Shown in pieces: positions 47,735-58,028 of a DNA stretch of 64,000 nucleotides. A model generated the notes under the pieces. That model worked only from the letters and a program-made list of their open reading frames with translations, made no database searches and was not told where the DNA came from. A program made the position numbers and the translations under genes. The stretch lies in assembly GCA_030789695.1 (NCBI GenBank), contig CM061141.1:165485079-165549078 (forward strand), given 5' to 3'. The DNA is from Scilla litardierei. Lineage: Eukaryota; Streptophyta; Magnoliopsida; Asparagales; Asparagaceae. Position 1 is the first letter of the stretch. Each line of letters begins with the position of its first letter.

Positions 47735-47845
47735 TTTTGCATCATATGCAAATTAGTCCCCTATCTTAGCTTTAATTGTCATTTGCATCAAAATGCAATT
47801 TCCTCTTCCTTTGCATCAAATGCAAATTATTCTCCCTAACTAATT
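47735..47845. repeat. TTTGCATNNNATGCAAA palindromes in LTR X
   Basis: TTTTGCATCATATGCAAATT, ATTTGCATCAAAATGCAATT and TTTGCATCAAATGCAAATT occur within about 110 bp. A related TGATGCAAATGATATTTTA string lies at 63945-63963 in the LTR at the window end, on the other strand. Confidence 0.8.
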
Positions 47846-48861
47846 TCTACCTATTACTAGATGAAGGTTGCACTTTGTGTGAGACCCAACAACCTGACCC
47901 TTGCAACAGGTTGGGCTTGAAGCCCTATACGGCAGTGATTACGAGCAGTGGTTGTCGTCCCTACTTCAGAATCATCATTATGTGGTTGACTCATCGACAT
48001 GAGTATTATCGGGACCACCCTGACTGTTTCTGTGATGAGTTCTGCAGTTATAGTCTCTTCGTCTAAACTATGTCGTGTAGATCAAGTCTAGGGTACGGTC
48101 AAACTGTCAACCCCAATAACTTGACTCAAGTTAGTTTCTATCGATCTTTAGTCAAATAATGTTGGACAACTTCCAACATACTCTGGCCAGAGTTTTAACT
48201 AAAGAACGAACTAACTCTACGACACTAACTCACATTGAACGGGAGAGACGAATCCTCTCTTTGTCATTACTCTCCTTGTACGCTTCAAGTGACACCCAAT
48301 CAAAGACCTTTTGACAGGCCTAGCCTCGAAGTTAGGTCTGTGATCTAAGTAGCACCGTTCACGCACAGGTTCGTAAAATGACCTTAAGTCAAAAGACCAA
48401 CTTGCCTATCATAACTAAGAGTTATCATTGATAGATTGGTCAATATAACCATATGATAACTCTTATGGATCGTTCAGTGAACTCATGCTCTAGTTAGCAC
48501 ATGTGTCGCGTCTTCGACTTCGCTAAGTCACACAATCATGACATCATCGCCACCGCTAAACGGTGAAGACTAAGACACAATGATCTATCCGATGTTTCGA
48601 TATCCTTGTCTTGAAACATCTACGACCACGAACCCTTTTAGACTTATGCTAGACTGTCAAACATTTCTCCATGATCGAGATACTCATCTCGATACATGTT
48701 TGACCTTGCATATAGTCTCAGGACTTTACCTAAGTTAATATCTAATTATAATATAACTTAGATAAATTATTACCAAACAGCTTACTGTTATTCCGAACAA
48801 GATGTTTGTGCTATTCACACAGAGATAAATAGCCTCGAGGGCATCATTTCTCTACAGTTCC

Positions 48862-49331
48862 CACCGGAGCCGACGGTAGCCAATCAGGGAGGCAGAGTCC
48901 TCACGGCCAGTCATCGGACGAGATAAAGCCCTACGGTTCCAGACGGGGACTGAAACCCTCAGCCAAATACAGAGGCGCCGTTTCCCTGTCGGTTGCCTCA
49001 TTCGGCGGAGGAATGGGGGTTGAAGCCCCTGTGGACGCCGAGCATCTCCGGGCGAACTCCATGGGCTGAACAAATCGGGCAGAGCCCCTATGCCGCTCGG
49101 TTCCTTATGTGTCCAGCGAACCCCTGACCGATGAACGGTGGAGCCGCGTGCTGGGCACATCGTCCACAACCGATAAACGACGGCAACATTCGAACCCCCA
49201 ACGCAATGATCGTCCTACAACGAACCTCCACGGCACTGTGTGGTTCCTTCCAGGCCAAATCGCAATTATTTTGGCAGAATCGATTAGATCTAATGCGAAA
49301 TCAAACGACGAATTCTTGGCTCTGATACCAA
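48862..49331 (-). mobile_element. Element Y, 5' internal region with Met-tRNA primer site
   Basis: Minus strand TGGTATCAGAGCC (plus 49318-49330) sits one base from the Y LTR and matches the initiator-Met tRNA primer site. Downstream sequence is GC-richer but has no recognisable gag motifs, so Y may be a non-autonomous element or a long leader. Confidence 0.75.
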
Positions 49332-49760
49332 TGTCAGAGTTTAGAGATGAACACATCACCTGAAACGCAGCAGATGGAGGAGCGCAATGGATTGTGTTTG
49401 GAATCACCGAAGGAAACCGAACGAAATCTCACCACCAAAATTACCCGTTCATTTCTTCTGTTTGTGTTGGGAGAGAGGAGAACGCAAATCAATTGCTTTT
49501 GATTGACTGATTTTTCTCTCTGCCTATGGGAGATATTTATAGGGATTAAGAAGAGCAGTTTTCTACCGTTGAAAACTTAACGTTAACAAAATAACGTAAA
49601 GTTAGTTACAAAACAAATTTGCATTGGGAACCCTGAACTTCTGTAAATTGCAATTATCCACAAAGGCTAATTCAATTTACATAAAACCCCTTAATTAATA
49701 TTATGATTGCGATTTTCCCCTTGGGTTAAAACCCGTCATGGGCGTACCCAATTTCCAACA
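49332..49760 (-). repeat. Element Y 5' LTR
   Basis: 429 bp, minus strand TGTTGGAAATTGGG to CTCTAAACTCTGACA, with TATAAATA at 49534-49541 (minus). The TGTTGGAA start, short length and primer site suggest copia. No matching 3' LTR is in the window. Confidence 0.8.
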
Positions 49761-50504
49761 GATCGTAATACTAGATTTGACTTTATTGCTTTTAAAGAAA
49801 TCAAAAGGTTTTGAAGTACTTTTTTGGTCAAGTCAATTTTCCTCCTCTCCTCCATCCTCTCTTAATCTTCTTGACCATCCACAACTTTCTTCGCCCCAGA
49901 TGACGCGTTTGAGCTTCCATTATGCAGTGAGAGATACCTTTGTGCTTCCTCCATGTCTTTAACAAAATCTTTTGTGCGCGCAATACCATCTGGAAGAACA
50001 TATGTACACTTAAACGGGTTATCTTTCCAAGATTTCATGTAGAAACAGTATACAAATAAAGTTTGAGTTGTATGGCTAAAAAGGCTCCCATGACTTATTA
50101 AAATTGGTCAAGGGACCCCCCCTCTCCCCGGGGGGTTAAATGGGCCATTGAGTAACCTATATGTATCATTTTATGGGGCAGCAGAGGTTAAAAAAAGTCT
50201 TTCTTGAAATAGGGTAAAAATGAATGGCAAGAAGCCTAATAGGGAATCAGATATATAATATATATTATGATGGCATTCCCTCTTGCTAATTGCATCAGTG
50301 CATCGCCTTTATCATTTCTCCCATATATATTCAGGTATATATAGTGAAAACCAGATGGGTGGCTCCATATTTTGGTTAGCTTAAACTACAATCAGAAATG
50401 ATTGATCTGCCACTCTCAAACTGGCTTCTAGTTAGGGTTCCACATGGATCAAATATAGCATTACGCCATTACCATATCAATACTTGTCTTTCAATGATGT
50501 ACAT
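49761..50504. other. Non-LTR sequence left of Tat element 1
   Basis: Mixed AT-rich DNA continuous with 58029 onward when Tat element 1 is removed. It contains one exon-like stretch (49872-50060). Nothing else recognised. Confidence 0.5.
49872..50060 (-). pseudogene. Exon-like fragment, unidentified
   Basis: Minus strand open frame reads KSWKDNPFKCTYVLPDG, then FVKDMEEAQRYLSLHNG and a hydrophilic tail ending VVDGQED and TAA. Composition is protein-like and the end resembles a true C-terminus. I could not assign a family. No other exon is visible beside it. Confidence 0.4.
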
Positions 50505-51442
50505 TGTTACGACTAATTTGGACCAGCCCGAATTACAGCGGCACACGGCCCAGCCTCAAAGGGGACGCCAACTAGAGAAGACGGGCCCGCCCGGAAGGGC
50601 CCACGGAAGAGGCTGAAGGCCCAGCTACTCCACCCTCGGGGGCACCCGACTAGCCCCCATTCGGCCGGATTAACCGCCCCTCGGAATCCACGATCTCATA
50701 ATGGCCATTAACGGACCCGTTAATGGGCCACCCCTCCACGACGTGCGAGTGGGAGGAGGCGGAGGCGGATCGTGGGGACGTGAAAGGAGGCGGGACGTGA
50801 GGCAATCGTGAGGGACCCTATAAGGCGAAGGCCAAGACGACGGAGAAAGGGATCGAGACTCAGGTAATCAACAGAGAGGTACTCCATCAACGACCTAGGC
50901 ATTCGCCATCTCAATTCCTCCCTCCCCAAAACTCGCGCCGCCTGGGTTGACGTTCTGGCTTCTTTACAAGCCGGATCTCCCCCGCCGAGTACCCTTTCAG
51001 ACCTTGATTTGACTTAGGCATCGGAGGGGATTTGGCCGAAACCTAGGTCCGGCCTCCCTGACGAGTTTCCTCATCTGTCCAGGAAGAAGCTGTCCGAGGC
51101 GCCGAGGCTACCCCTCAGCGTCGGGCGGCCACCCCCATCGCAGTCGTCAGGTGGACGGCTACTCAAGCACCCACCCTCTTGCAAGGTGTCGAGGCTACCC
51201 CTCGACGCGGATCCGACCGAGGCCGAGCGCGATCCACCGAGCCGAGGCTTCTCCTCAGCTCCCTGAAGGCAGAGGACCGACGCAACCCGGGGACCCGACC
51301 CCGTCTGCGCCCGACCCTCCTTCCACCCACGCCGAGAGCACACGAGCTCGGCGATCCCAAGGGACGCCCAAGTCAGCCCCTTGACCACGTTGACCACACA
51401 GCCGAGGGTCAACGAACTGTGGTGAGAAAACACCCGTAAACA
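50505..51442 (+). repeat. Tat element 1, 5' LTR
   Basis: 938 bp, TGTTACGACTAATTTGG to CACCCGTAAACA. Confidence 0.95.
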
Positions 51443-51444
51443 TC

Positions 51445-51464
51445 TGGCGCCGTCTGTGGGAACG
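51445..51464 (+). other. Tat element 1 primer binding site
   Basis: TGGCGCCGTCTGTGGGAACG two bases after the LTR, the form common in Tat-lineage Gypsy elements. Confidence 0.85.
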
Positions 51465-51491
51465 AACTAAAACCCACGTCAACCCACCAAG

Positions 51492-53142
51492 ATGGAACCC
51501 ATCGGCAATGGCCTGGGGCGCATGCCACCCATCCCGGAGGAGGGCGCTTACCACGCCCCCGCCGAGAACCCGAATGGTCACGCCGCCGGAGAGACCGACG
51601 ACACCCAGCTGGCCACGCAGGGGCAACTCCGAGCCTACGCGCAGGAGACCAACACCAACATCCAAACCTTAGTCGCGACGATTCAACAGCTCATCAGTAG
51701 CACTCCCCCCCGAGGGTGGGGAGGGACAGGCCTACCACCAGGAAGAGGATCGCCGACCTCTTCGCTCCGCTGTGGTTGTCGACCAAGGAAAAGGAGTGCA
51801 CAACATGGAGAGGAGGTTCACCATGCCCGGTTTTTCCCAGGTGCGGTCTCCCACTCCCACCTCATTCAGAGAAGGAAATGGGAGGGACTCGGAGCAAACG
51901 GACGGCGTCTCGAGGACGGCCTCGTCCGCACGTCCATGATCATACAAACGTAGGCAGGATGATCGCCGGTCAGCGAGCGTCCGGTCTTACCAGAGCGGAG
52001 GCAGCCGACGAGCAAGGACCCCCCACCAGAAGAGCCGGAAAGAATGTTCGCGCCGATCGAGTCCGGCACCCAAGATGGCGAAGACCCAAGAGGAGGTCAA
52101 GCTTCTGTCGGCCCCCCAGTTGCGGCTGAACGGCAAGGAGGCGGGCGAAGGGGAGCGACCCGGGTGCATCAGCGGAGAACGATGCCCCCTGACTCGAAGG
52201 ATAACCGAGGCACGGATACCCTCGAACTTCAAGGTACCGACACTGGAGAAATACAACGGCATCAACGACCCCGTGGATCATGTGATGGACTACGAGGGGG
52301 TCATGGCGTTCCAGGGGGCCGATGACACCCTGCTCTGTAGGGGCTTCTACTTTACCCTACGGGGGGCCACACAGACCTGGTACCTCAGCCTGCCTGGTCG
52401 GTCGATAGACAGCTTCGAGGAGCTCACCCAGTTGTTCTGCAAGCAATTTATGGCCGGGCGGCAGGTAAAACCTGATTCGGAACACTTATTCAATGCGGTA
52501 CAGGGACCGGCCGAATCTCTGAGACACTTCATGCGTCGCTTCAATGTGGATCGATTGAGCGTGGATAGCTGCCCCGAGCTGGTTGTGAAGGCGGCCCTGA
52601 AAAAGGGCCTGCGACATAGGGGCTTGAAGAAATTGCTACACAGTGACCCACCGAAGGACCTCGCCAGAATTATGGCCCGAGCAGAACGCTTCATGCTGAC
52701 AGAAGAGGCTCTGGCCGTGGATGAGGGTATGACCAGGCAAGCAACCATGCGAGATGAGAACGAGCGTAGCGGCGCTGAGGAGCATCGACAAGAGAGGAGG
52801 CCCAGAGGAAGACCACGGAGGGAAGAGCCCCGGCACGTCTCGGTGACCGCCGCCCCGGACGTGGTCCTAGCACAAGCCCAGAAGGAGGGACATATGAACC
52901 GACCTCCCCCGAGGATGAAGAAAGGCGGGAGGGATGAAGAGAAGTACTGCAAGTACAACAAAGACAACGGCCACGATACTGACGACTGTTGGCATCTGAA
53001 GAAAGACATCGAGAAGCTTGTGAGTCGGGGGCACATGAAGAACTTCACCAACGACCCCGCCTCGGGAGAAGGAACGTCCAAACAGCAGGACAAAGGAAAA
53101 AGGGTGAACGCGGTCCAGACGGTTACGCATGTCATCGAGTGA
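51492..53142 (+). pseudogene. Tat element 1 Gag, frameshifted N-terminal part
   Basis: The N-terminal frame starts at 51492 (MEPIGNGLGRMPPIPEEG) and loses phase in a poly-C run near 51705. The main frame at 52075-53142 encodes the Retrotrans_gag core: FKVPTLEKYNGINDPVDHV, FEELTQLFCKQFMAGRQ, LKKGLRHRGLKKLL. A Tat-type knuckle follows (YCKYNKDNGHDTDDCWHLKK). It ends at 53142 with no protease after it. The core alone is open for 355 codons and could still be made from an internal ATG. Confidence 0.85.
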
Positions 53143-53394
53143 GGGGATAGAGTAAACAGCCGCCGCTTCGCCGGGGGAGGGCTACCCTGCCAGAACCTCC
53201 CATGTCTTTTGTCGCATTTTCCTTTTTCATTACTCCAAATGTACTGTCTCATGGAAATGAAGGCATCAGTGCAGATTCAATCACTTGTTTTGAGCAGACG
53301 ATTCAGGACACGTAGGAGGACTCAATCAAGACAACCACGATTAACCATTAAGTGGGGAGGAAAGCCGTTCCCCAGAGAATAGGCCAACCGAGCC

Positions 53395-54240
53395 GACGGC
53401 CGGTCATAAGCCGAGGGATACTTACCCCCGCGGACAGAGCGAAGCACCCGCTCATGAGGATGGGGGCAACTCCCCCAGCCGACGAGCACTATGGCCGGTC
53501 ATAAGCCGATAGGTACTTACCCCCGCGGACCGAGCGAAGCACCCGCTCGTAAGGCTGGGGGCAACTCCCCAAGTCGACGAGCACGACGGCCAGTCATAAG
53601 CCGAGGGGTACTTACCCCCACGGACCGAGTGAAGCACCCGCTCGTAAGGCTGGGGGCAACTCCCCCAGCCGACGAGCACAACGGCCGGTGATAAGCCGAG
53701 GGGTACTTATCCCCGCGGACCGAGCGAAGCACCCTCTCATAAGGCTGGGGGCAACTCCCCCAGCCGACGAGCATGACAGCCGGCCGCAAGCCGAGGGGTA
53801 CTTACCCCCGCGGACCGAGCAAACCGCCCGCTCGTAAGGCTGTGGGCAACTCCCCCAGCCGATGAGCACGACGGCCGGTCATAAGCCGAGGGGTACTTAC
53901 CCCCGCGGACCGAGCGAAACGCCCGCTCGTAAGGCTGGGGGAAACTCCCCCAGCCGACGAGCACGACGGCCGATCCTAAACTGAGGGGTACTTACCCCCG
54001 TGAACCGAGCAAACCGCCCGCTTGTAAGGCTGGGTGCAACTCCCCCAGTCGACGAACACGACGGCCGGTCATAAGCCGAGGGGTACTCTCCCCCACGGAC
54101 CGAGCGAAGCGCTCGCTCGTAAGGCTGGGGGCAACTCCCCCAGCCGACGAGCATGACAGCCGGCCGCAAGCCGAGAGATGACCTCCCTCGCGGACCGAGT
54201 GACCCACCCGCTCGCCAGGCTGAGGACAATCACCCCGACA
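53395..54240. repeat. 95-bp hairpin minisatellite array in Tat element 1
   Basis: Eight to nine copies with a 95-bp period. Each unit has two hairpins: CTGGGGGCAACTCCCCCAG and, about 47 bp on, GAGGGGTACTTACCCCC. Connecting sequence is CCGACGAGCACGACGGCCGG and GGACCGAGCGAAGCACCCG. Changes in single units often sit in loops or one arm. ORFs across it are periodic translations of the repeat and not genes. The array lies between the convergent 3' ends of gag and the antisense ORF. Confidence 0.95.
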
Positions 54241-54665
54241 GATAGAATCGGTGGGAAGAATGACATCCCAAGCCAGACGAGCCCTGGACAACACCCCTAG
54301 ACGAGGGCGAAGTACGATGATCGGGCGGAAAAAATGGGCGACGCCCGTTTGGTCAAGGAACATGGAAGGTTATTTCAAGGGGGAGAACCCCCGTAGAAGA
54401 GACCAGTGGCGCAAGAAAAGCTGATTAGAAGAAGTCATTTTCATTAATGGTATGGGTTACATATCACTCAGCAACATCCTTTCAAGCACTGTTGTTGACA
54501 ACAAAATTTGTCACCCAAGAAAAGAAAGGGGGGATATGGTACAAGGGTTCTTCAGGGGTCCGGAGCGCGAGAGATAGCATCATCTGGGGCCTCGCCTTGC
54601 TCCGAGCAGTGGGGATCGGCGTGTCCCGGTGGAGGGGGGATCGGCTCCTGAGCGAGCTCCGCGAA

Positions 54666-55094
54666 CTACCGGAATGACTCCCTGATGACCTCCACTATGC
54701 GAGGGGCGAGGAGGTCCTCATAAGTCCCGAAGACCTCCCTCAGGACCGACGCAATCCTTGGCCTTATGGCCATGTCGACGCCCTTCTCAGCCTCTTCGGT
54801 GAAACGGAGCCTCCGACGCAGCTCGGTGAGTTGGCCCCAGAGATCCTCCCTCTCCCGACGGAACTTTTCTTCCGCTTCTCGGCCCAAGTCATGGACATCC
54901 ACAAGATCTCGTTTGAGATCATGTACTTGAGACTCGAGCTCGTCGGCACGGCGGCGTTGCTACCGAGCTTCCATGCAGACACCTTGCAGGGCTACCTCAG
55001 CCTCCCTAACCCGAGCGCGCTCCCAATTTAAGGAATCCTCGAGGTTTCTCAATCGGGTCGCCCGGCGTTGCGCCTCCACAGCCATCGCGGTGGC
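54666..55094 (-). CDS. Tat element 1 antisense ORF, exon 2 (coiled coil)
   Basis: After the acceptor TTTGCAG/GCC it reads ATAMAVEAQRRATRLRNLED and continues as a charged helix-rich segment (EKFRREREDLWGQLTELRRR), ending APRIVEVIRESFR and a stop at 54666. One in-frame TAG (54960-54962) interrupts it. The heptad-like pattern suggests a coiled coil. The function of antisense ORF proteins in Tat elements is unknown. Confidence 0.7.
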
Positions 55095-55174
55095 CTGCAA
55101 ACGAAAGAGAGGTGGATTATACCAAGGAAGATCGAAGGGCAGGGCAACCGTTCGAAATAGACAGGAATTCGAAC
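55095..55174 (-). other. Intron of the antisense ORF, Tat element 1
   Basis: 80 bp, minus strand CTCCAACAG/GTTCGAATTCC...TTTGCAG/GCCACC. It lies at the same protein position as the intron in Tat element 2 (HLQQ/ATAMAVEAQ versus WQIQQ/ASSMAVEVQ). Confidence 0.8.
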
Positions 55175-56535
55175 CTGTTGGAGATGACAGACCAGAGAGT
55201 CCGACAATATGTCCACGGGGGACATCTCCAAGAGGGAACGGTCCCCCGGAAGGACGGAATCCGCCGTCGGCCGATTCGCCAAGGCCATATCAAGGGGCAC
55301 CGAGTCACCGGGGGGATCAGTGGGGCCCGCTAAGGCGCTCGGCAGGACGCAGATAGCCCCCAAGACCGAAGGGGTAGCCGAGGGAGTGACGACGGCGTGG
55401 GCGGCAGGGTTGGCCGCGACGGTCAGCACGATTGCCTTACCGGGATCCGTCGGCGTGACGGAGGGAGCCGGAGAAGCGACGCGCCCGTCGTTCTTCTGCG
55501 ACTTCTTCCCGTTGGGGCCAGCGGTAACTGGGGGAGAGCGCTTGCAACTCCCGCCTGCGGACGGTCAAGGAGCCGATCCGGAACCCTCAACAAGGAGGGG
55601 GTCGATCCCAGTGACTTCTCCTCCGGGGGACCCGATGCGACCCGTGGGGGAGACTTGGCCTCAATCCTCCCCGAAGGAGGCTTGGACCGGCGCAACTCTT
55701 CATCTACAGAGCGACGAGGCGCCCGTCCGGAAGAACTCCCATGGCCCTGGCGAGATCCCAGCCGAATAAGCTCGTCAACATCGTGGGTGAATTCACGGCC
55801 AGCCATCCCTGCGAGAGGAAGCGAAATCAGGGTGAGCCAGAGGTTAAACGGAAGGAAGGGAGACAACTTACCAGGGGACCACAGAGTGCACTTAAGAAGC
55901 AGGTCGTCCAGCAAATGCCAGACCGACCTCTCCTCAAGAGAAAGTGACGACAAGAGACGGACCGCGGCCCGCTCGGCCTCGGATAAAGTTACCGCCCTGT
56001 CGGTTTGTTGTGAACTCCCCCAACTTTTCAAGATCACCGAGACCCGGGGAAAGACAACGAAAACAAATCTAGAGTCCCAGTTCCCCGACCAAGGGGGCAG
56101 ACCGAGCAGGCACACCCGCCCCGCATGGGCTCGGAGGTGCAGCCAAGATCCGAGGCCAACCGTCTGGATCCGGTAAAAGTGAAAGAGGAGGGGGAGAGAC
56201 GGCTCCAGGCTGTGAGTGATACAAACCATAATGAACCCGGTCAGCACCGCGACAGAGGATGGCGTTAGCTGGCACAGGGAGACTTTCAAGGAATCCGTGA
56301 ATTGAATGATAAAAGGGTGGAGGGGGAAGTGGAGCCCCAGATGGAACATCTCGACGTAGACGCCAACCTCGTTACTCTGCGGGAAGCAGATCCGCTCATC
56401 TCCAAAGGGAATCCGGACGTCATAGGGATGACATAAGTACCTTTCACGTATTTCCCTAGTGACTAAGAAAGGGGCCATAGAGGACGACCGGAGGATCGAT
56501 GGAGGGATGCCTAATCGCTCGGAAGACGAGGCCAC
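55175..56535 (-). CDS. Tat element 1 antisense ORF, exon 1 (putative gypsy-type 'transposase' domain)
   Basis: From 56535 the frame reads 370 codons: residues 38-105 contain YDVRIPFGDERICFPQSNEV, FHLGLHFPLHPFI and LTPSSVAVLTGFI, the pattern of the plant 'putative gypsy type transposon' domain (PF04195) known from antisense ORFs of Tat elements. A Ser/Arg/Pro-rich low-complexity region follows. A frame change near 55430 moves the coding signal to the frame ending SPVDILSDSLVCHLQQ at 55175, just before the intron. It is transcribed opposite to the element. Despite the domain name no transposase activity is established. Confidence 0.7.
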
Positions 56536-57036
56536 ATCGTCCCCAACGGGATCCGGAAAAAGTTTTCCTTTCCCTTAATCCGGGACCCCCGGGGGCGGCG
56601 AAGGAGCTTTGAGCCCCGAGGGATGGGCACGATCGGGACCAGGCGTCGGTCCGCCAGAACGTGTATCACCTATTCTAAGCATGGCCATGGCCAGAGTTAA
56701 AGAGTGGGAGAATTACCTTAATAAGAGCTGGGAAGAAGGCAGATGTCGGGAAGAAGAAGCTGGCAGAACGGAGATCAAGAAGGAATGAGCGCGAAAGAGT
56801 TGAAGCTCGAGGGATTGGAACGTATATATAGAGAACGATGGTTGGATCTGAACCGCCAAGGGAGAGCACGTGGCGACATCAAGACGGCAGCGATGCTTCG
56901 AAAACCGCACCAACGGAAGTTCAAACGGAGCGGTAATAATGACATTCATTTAATGGCGGAGCCTCGACTGACGCACCCATCGGATCATGAAAGAGTCACA
57001 TCACCCGAGCCGAATCGACGTAAGCCGAACGGCCCG

Positions 57037-57051
57037 GGAGATGGGGGCAAT
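57037..57051 (+). other. Tat element 1 polypurine tract
   Basis: GGGAGATGGGGGCAA immediately before the 3' LTR. Confidence 0.8.
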
Positions 57052-58023
57052 TGTTACGACTAATTTGGACCAGCCCGAATTACAACAGCCCACGGCCCAG
57101 CCTCAAAGGGGACGCCAACTAGAGAAGACGGGCCCGCCCGGAAGGGCCCGCCCGGAAGGGCCCACGGACGGGGCTGAAGGCCCAGCTACTCCACCCTCAG
57201 GGGCACCCGACTAGCCCCCATTCGGCCGGATTAACCGCCCCTCAGAATCCGCGATCCCATAATGGCCATTAATGGACCCGTTAATGGGCCACCCCTCCAC
57301 GACGCGCGAGTGGGAGGAGGCGGAGGCGGATCGTGGGGACGTGAAAGGAGGCGGGATGTGGGGCAATCGCGAGGGACCCTATACGGGGAAGGCCAAGACG
57401 ACGGAGAAAGGGATCGAGACTCAGGTAATCAACAGAGAGGTACTCCATCAACGACCTAGGCATTCACCATCTCAATTCCTCCCTCCCCAAACTCGCGCCG
57501 CCTGGGTTGACGTTCCGGCTTCTTTACAAGCCGGATCTCCCCCGCCGAGTACCCTTTCAGACCTTGATCTGACTTAGGCATCGGATGGGATTTGGCCGGA
57601 ACCTAGGTCCGGCCTCCCTGACGAGTTTCCTCATCTGTCCAGGAAGAAGCTGTCCGAGGCGCCGAGGCTACCCCTCAGCGTCGGGCGGCCACCCCCATCG
57701 CAGTCGTCAGGTGGACGGCTACTCAAGCACCGACCCTCTTGCAAGGCGTCGAGGCTACCCCTCGACACAGATCCGACCGAGGCCGAGCGCGACCCAGCCG
57801 AGGCCAAGCGCGATCCACCGAGCCGAGGCTTCTCCTCAGCTCCCTGAAGGCAGAGGACCGACGCAACCCGGGGACCCGACCCCGTCTGTGCCCGACCCTC
57901 CTTCCACCCACGCCGAGAGCACGCGAGCTCGGCGATCCCAAGGGACCCCCAAGTCGGCCCCTTGACCACGTTGACCACACAGCCGACGGTCAACGAACTG
58001 TGGTGAGAAAACACCCGTAAACA
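57052..58023 (+). repeat. Tat element 1, 3' LTR
   Basis: 972 bp. It carries a 15-bp tandem duplication (GCCCGGAAGGGCCC, about 57137-57165) and a ~20-bp duplication (GACCCAGCCGAGGCCAAGC, about 57798) absent from the 5' LTR. Confidence 0.95.
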
Positions 58024-58028
58024 TACAT

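Larger units (their letters stand above)
43479..48856 (-). mobile_element. Solo LTR X (interrupted by solo LTR Z)
   Basis: Bounded by perfect GTTCC duplications (43474-43478, 48857-48861) with TG...CA ends (minus strand TGTAGAGAAATGATGCCC to AATCCCTTCA). Without Z and its target duplication it is about 2593 bp. A TATATAAATAGG box lies on the minus strand at 44072-44081, with a GC-rich array upstream of it. No internal region remains, as after LTR-LTR recombination. Superfamily uncertain; the ATGCCCTCGAGGC start and general make-up suggest copia. Confidence 0.8.
50505..58023 (+). mobile_element. Tat-lineage Gypsy element 1, gag-only with antisense ORF
   Basis: 7519 bp between perfect TACAT duplications (50500-50504, 58024-58028). 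LTRs are 938 and 972 bp and differ by about 30 substitutions plus two tandem-duplication indels (about 3 percent). The TGGCGCCGTCTGTGGGAACG primer site, the Tat-type Gag and an antisense ORF place it in the Tat/Retand group. No protease, RT or integrase is present, so it is non-autonomous (TR-GAG-like). Confidence 0.93.

Noticed and set aside
48857..49331. An rRNA or tRNA gene in the GC-richer segment
   Set aside because: No conserved rRNA helices or tRNA boxes were recognised; the segment is adequately explained as element Y internal sequence.
49105..49407. ORFs near the Y primer site as a possible gag
   Set aside because: The frames cross the LTR boundary or lack Gag core and zinc-knuckle motifs; more likely leader sequence.
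52347..53252. 301-codon minus-strand ORF opposite Tat gag
   Set aside because: Antisense shadow of gag (Cys/Ser/Leu-rich); the genuine antisense ORF of the element starts at 56535 and has a known domain pattern.
53395..54240. CRISPR-like regular direct repeats
   Set aside because: Repeats are 95 bp with no unique spacers, lie in a plant Gypsy element and show internal dyads; it is a minisatellite.
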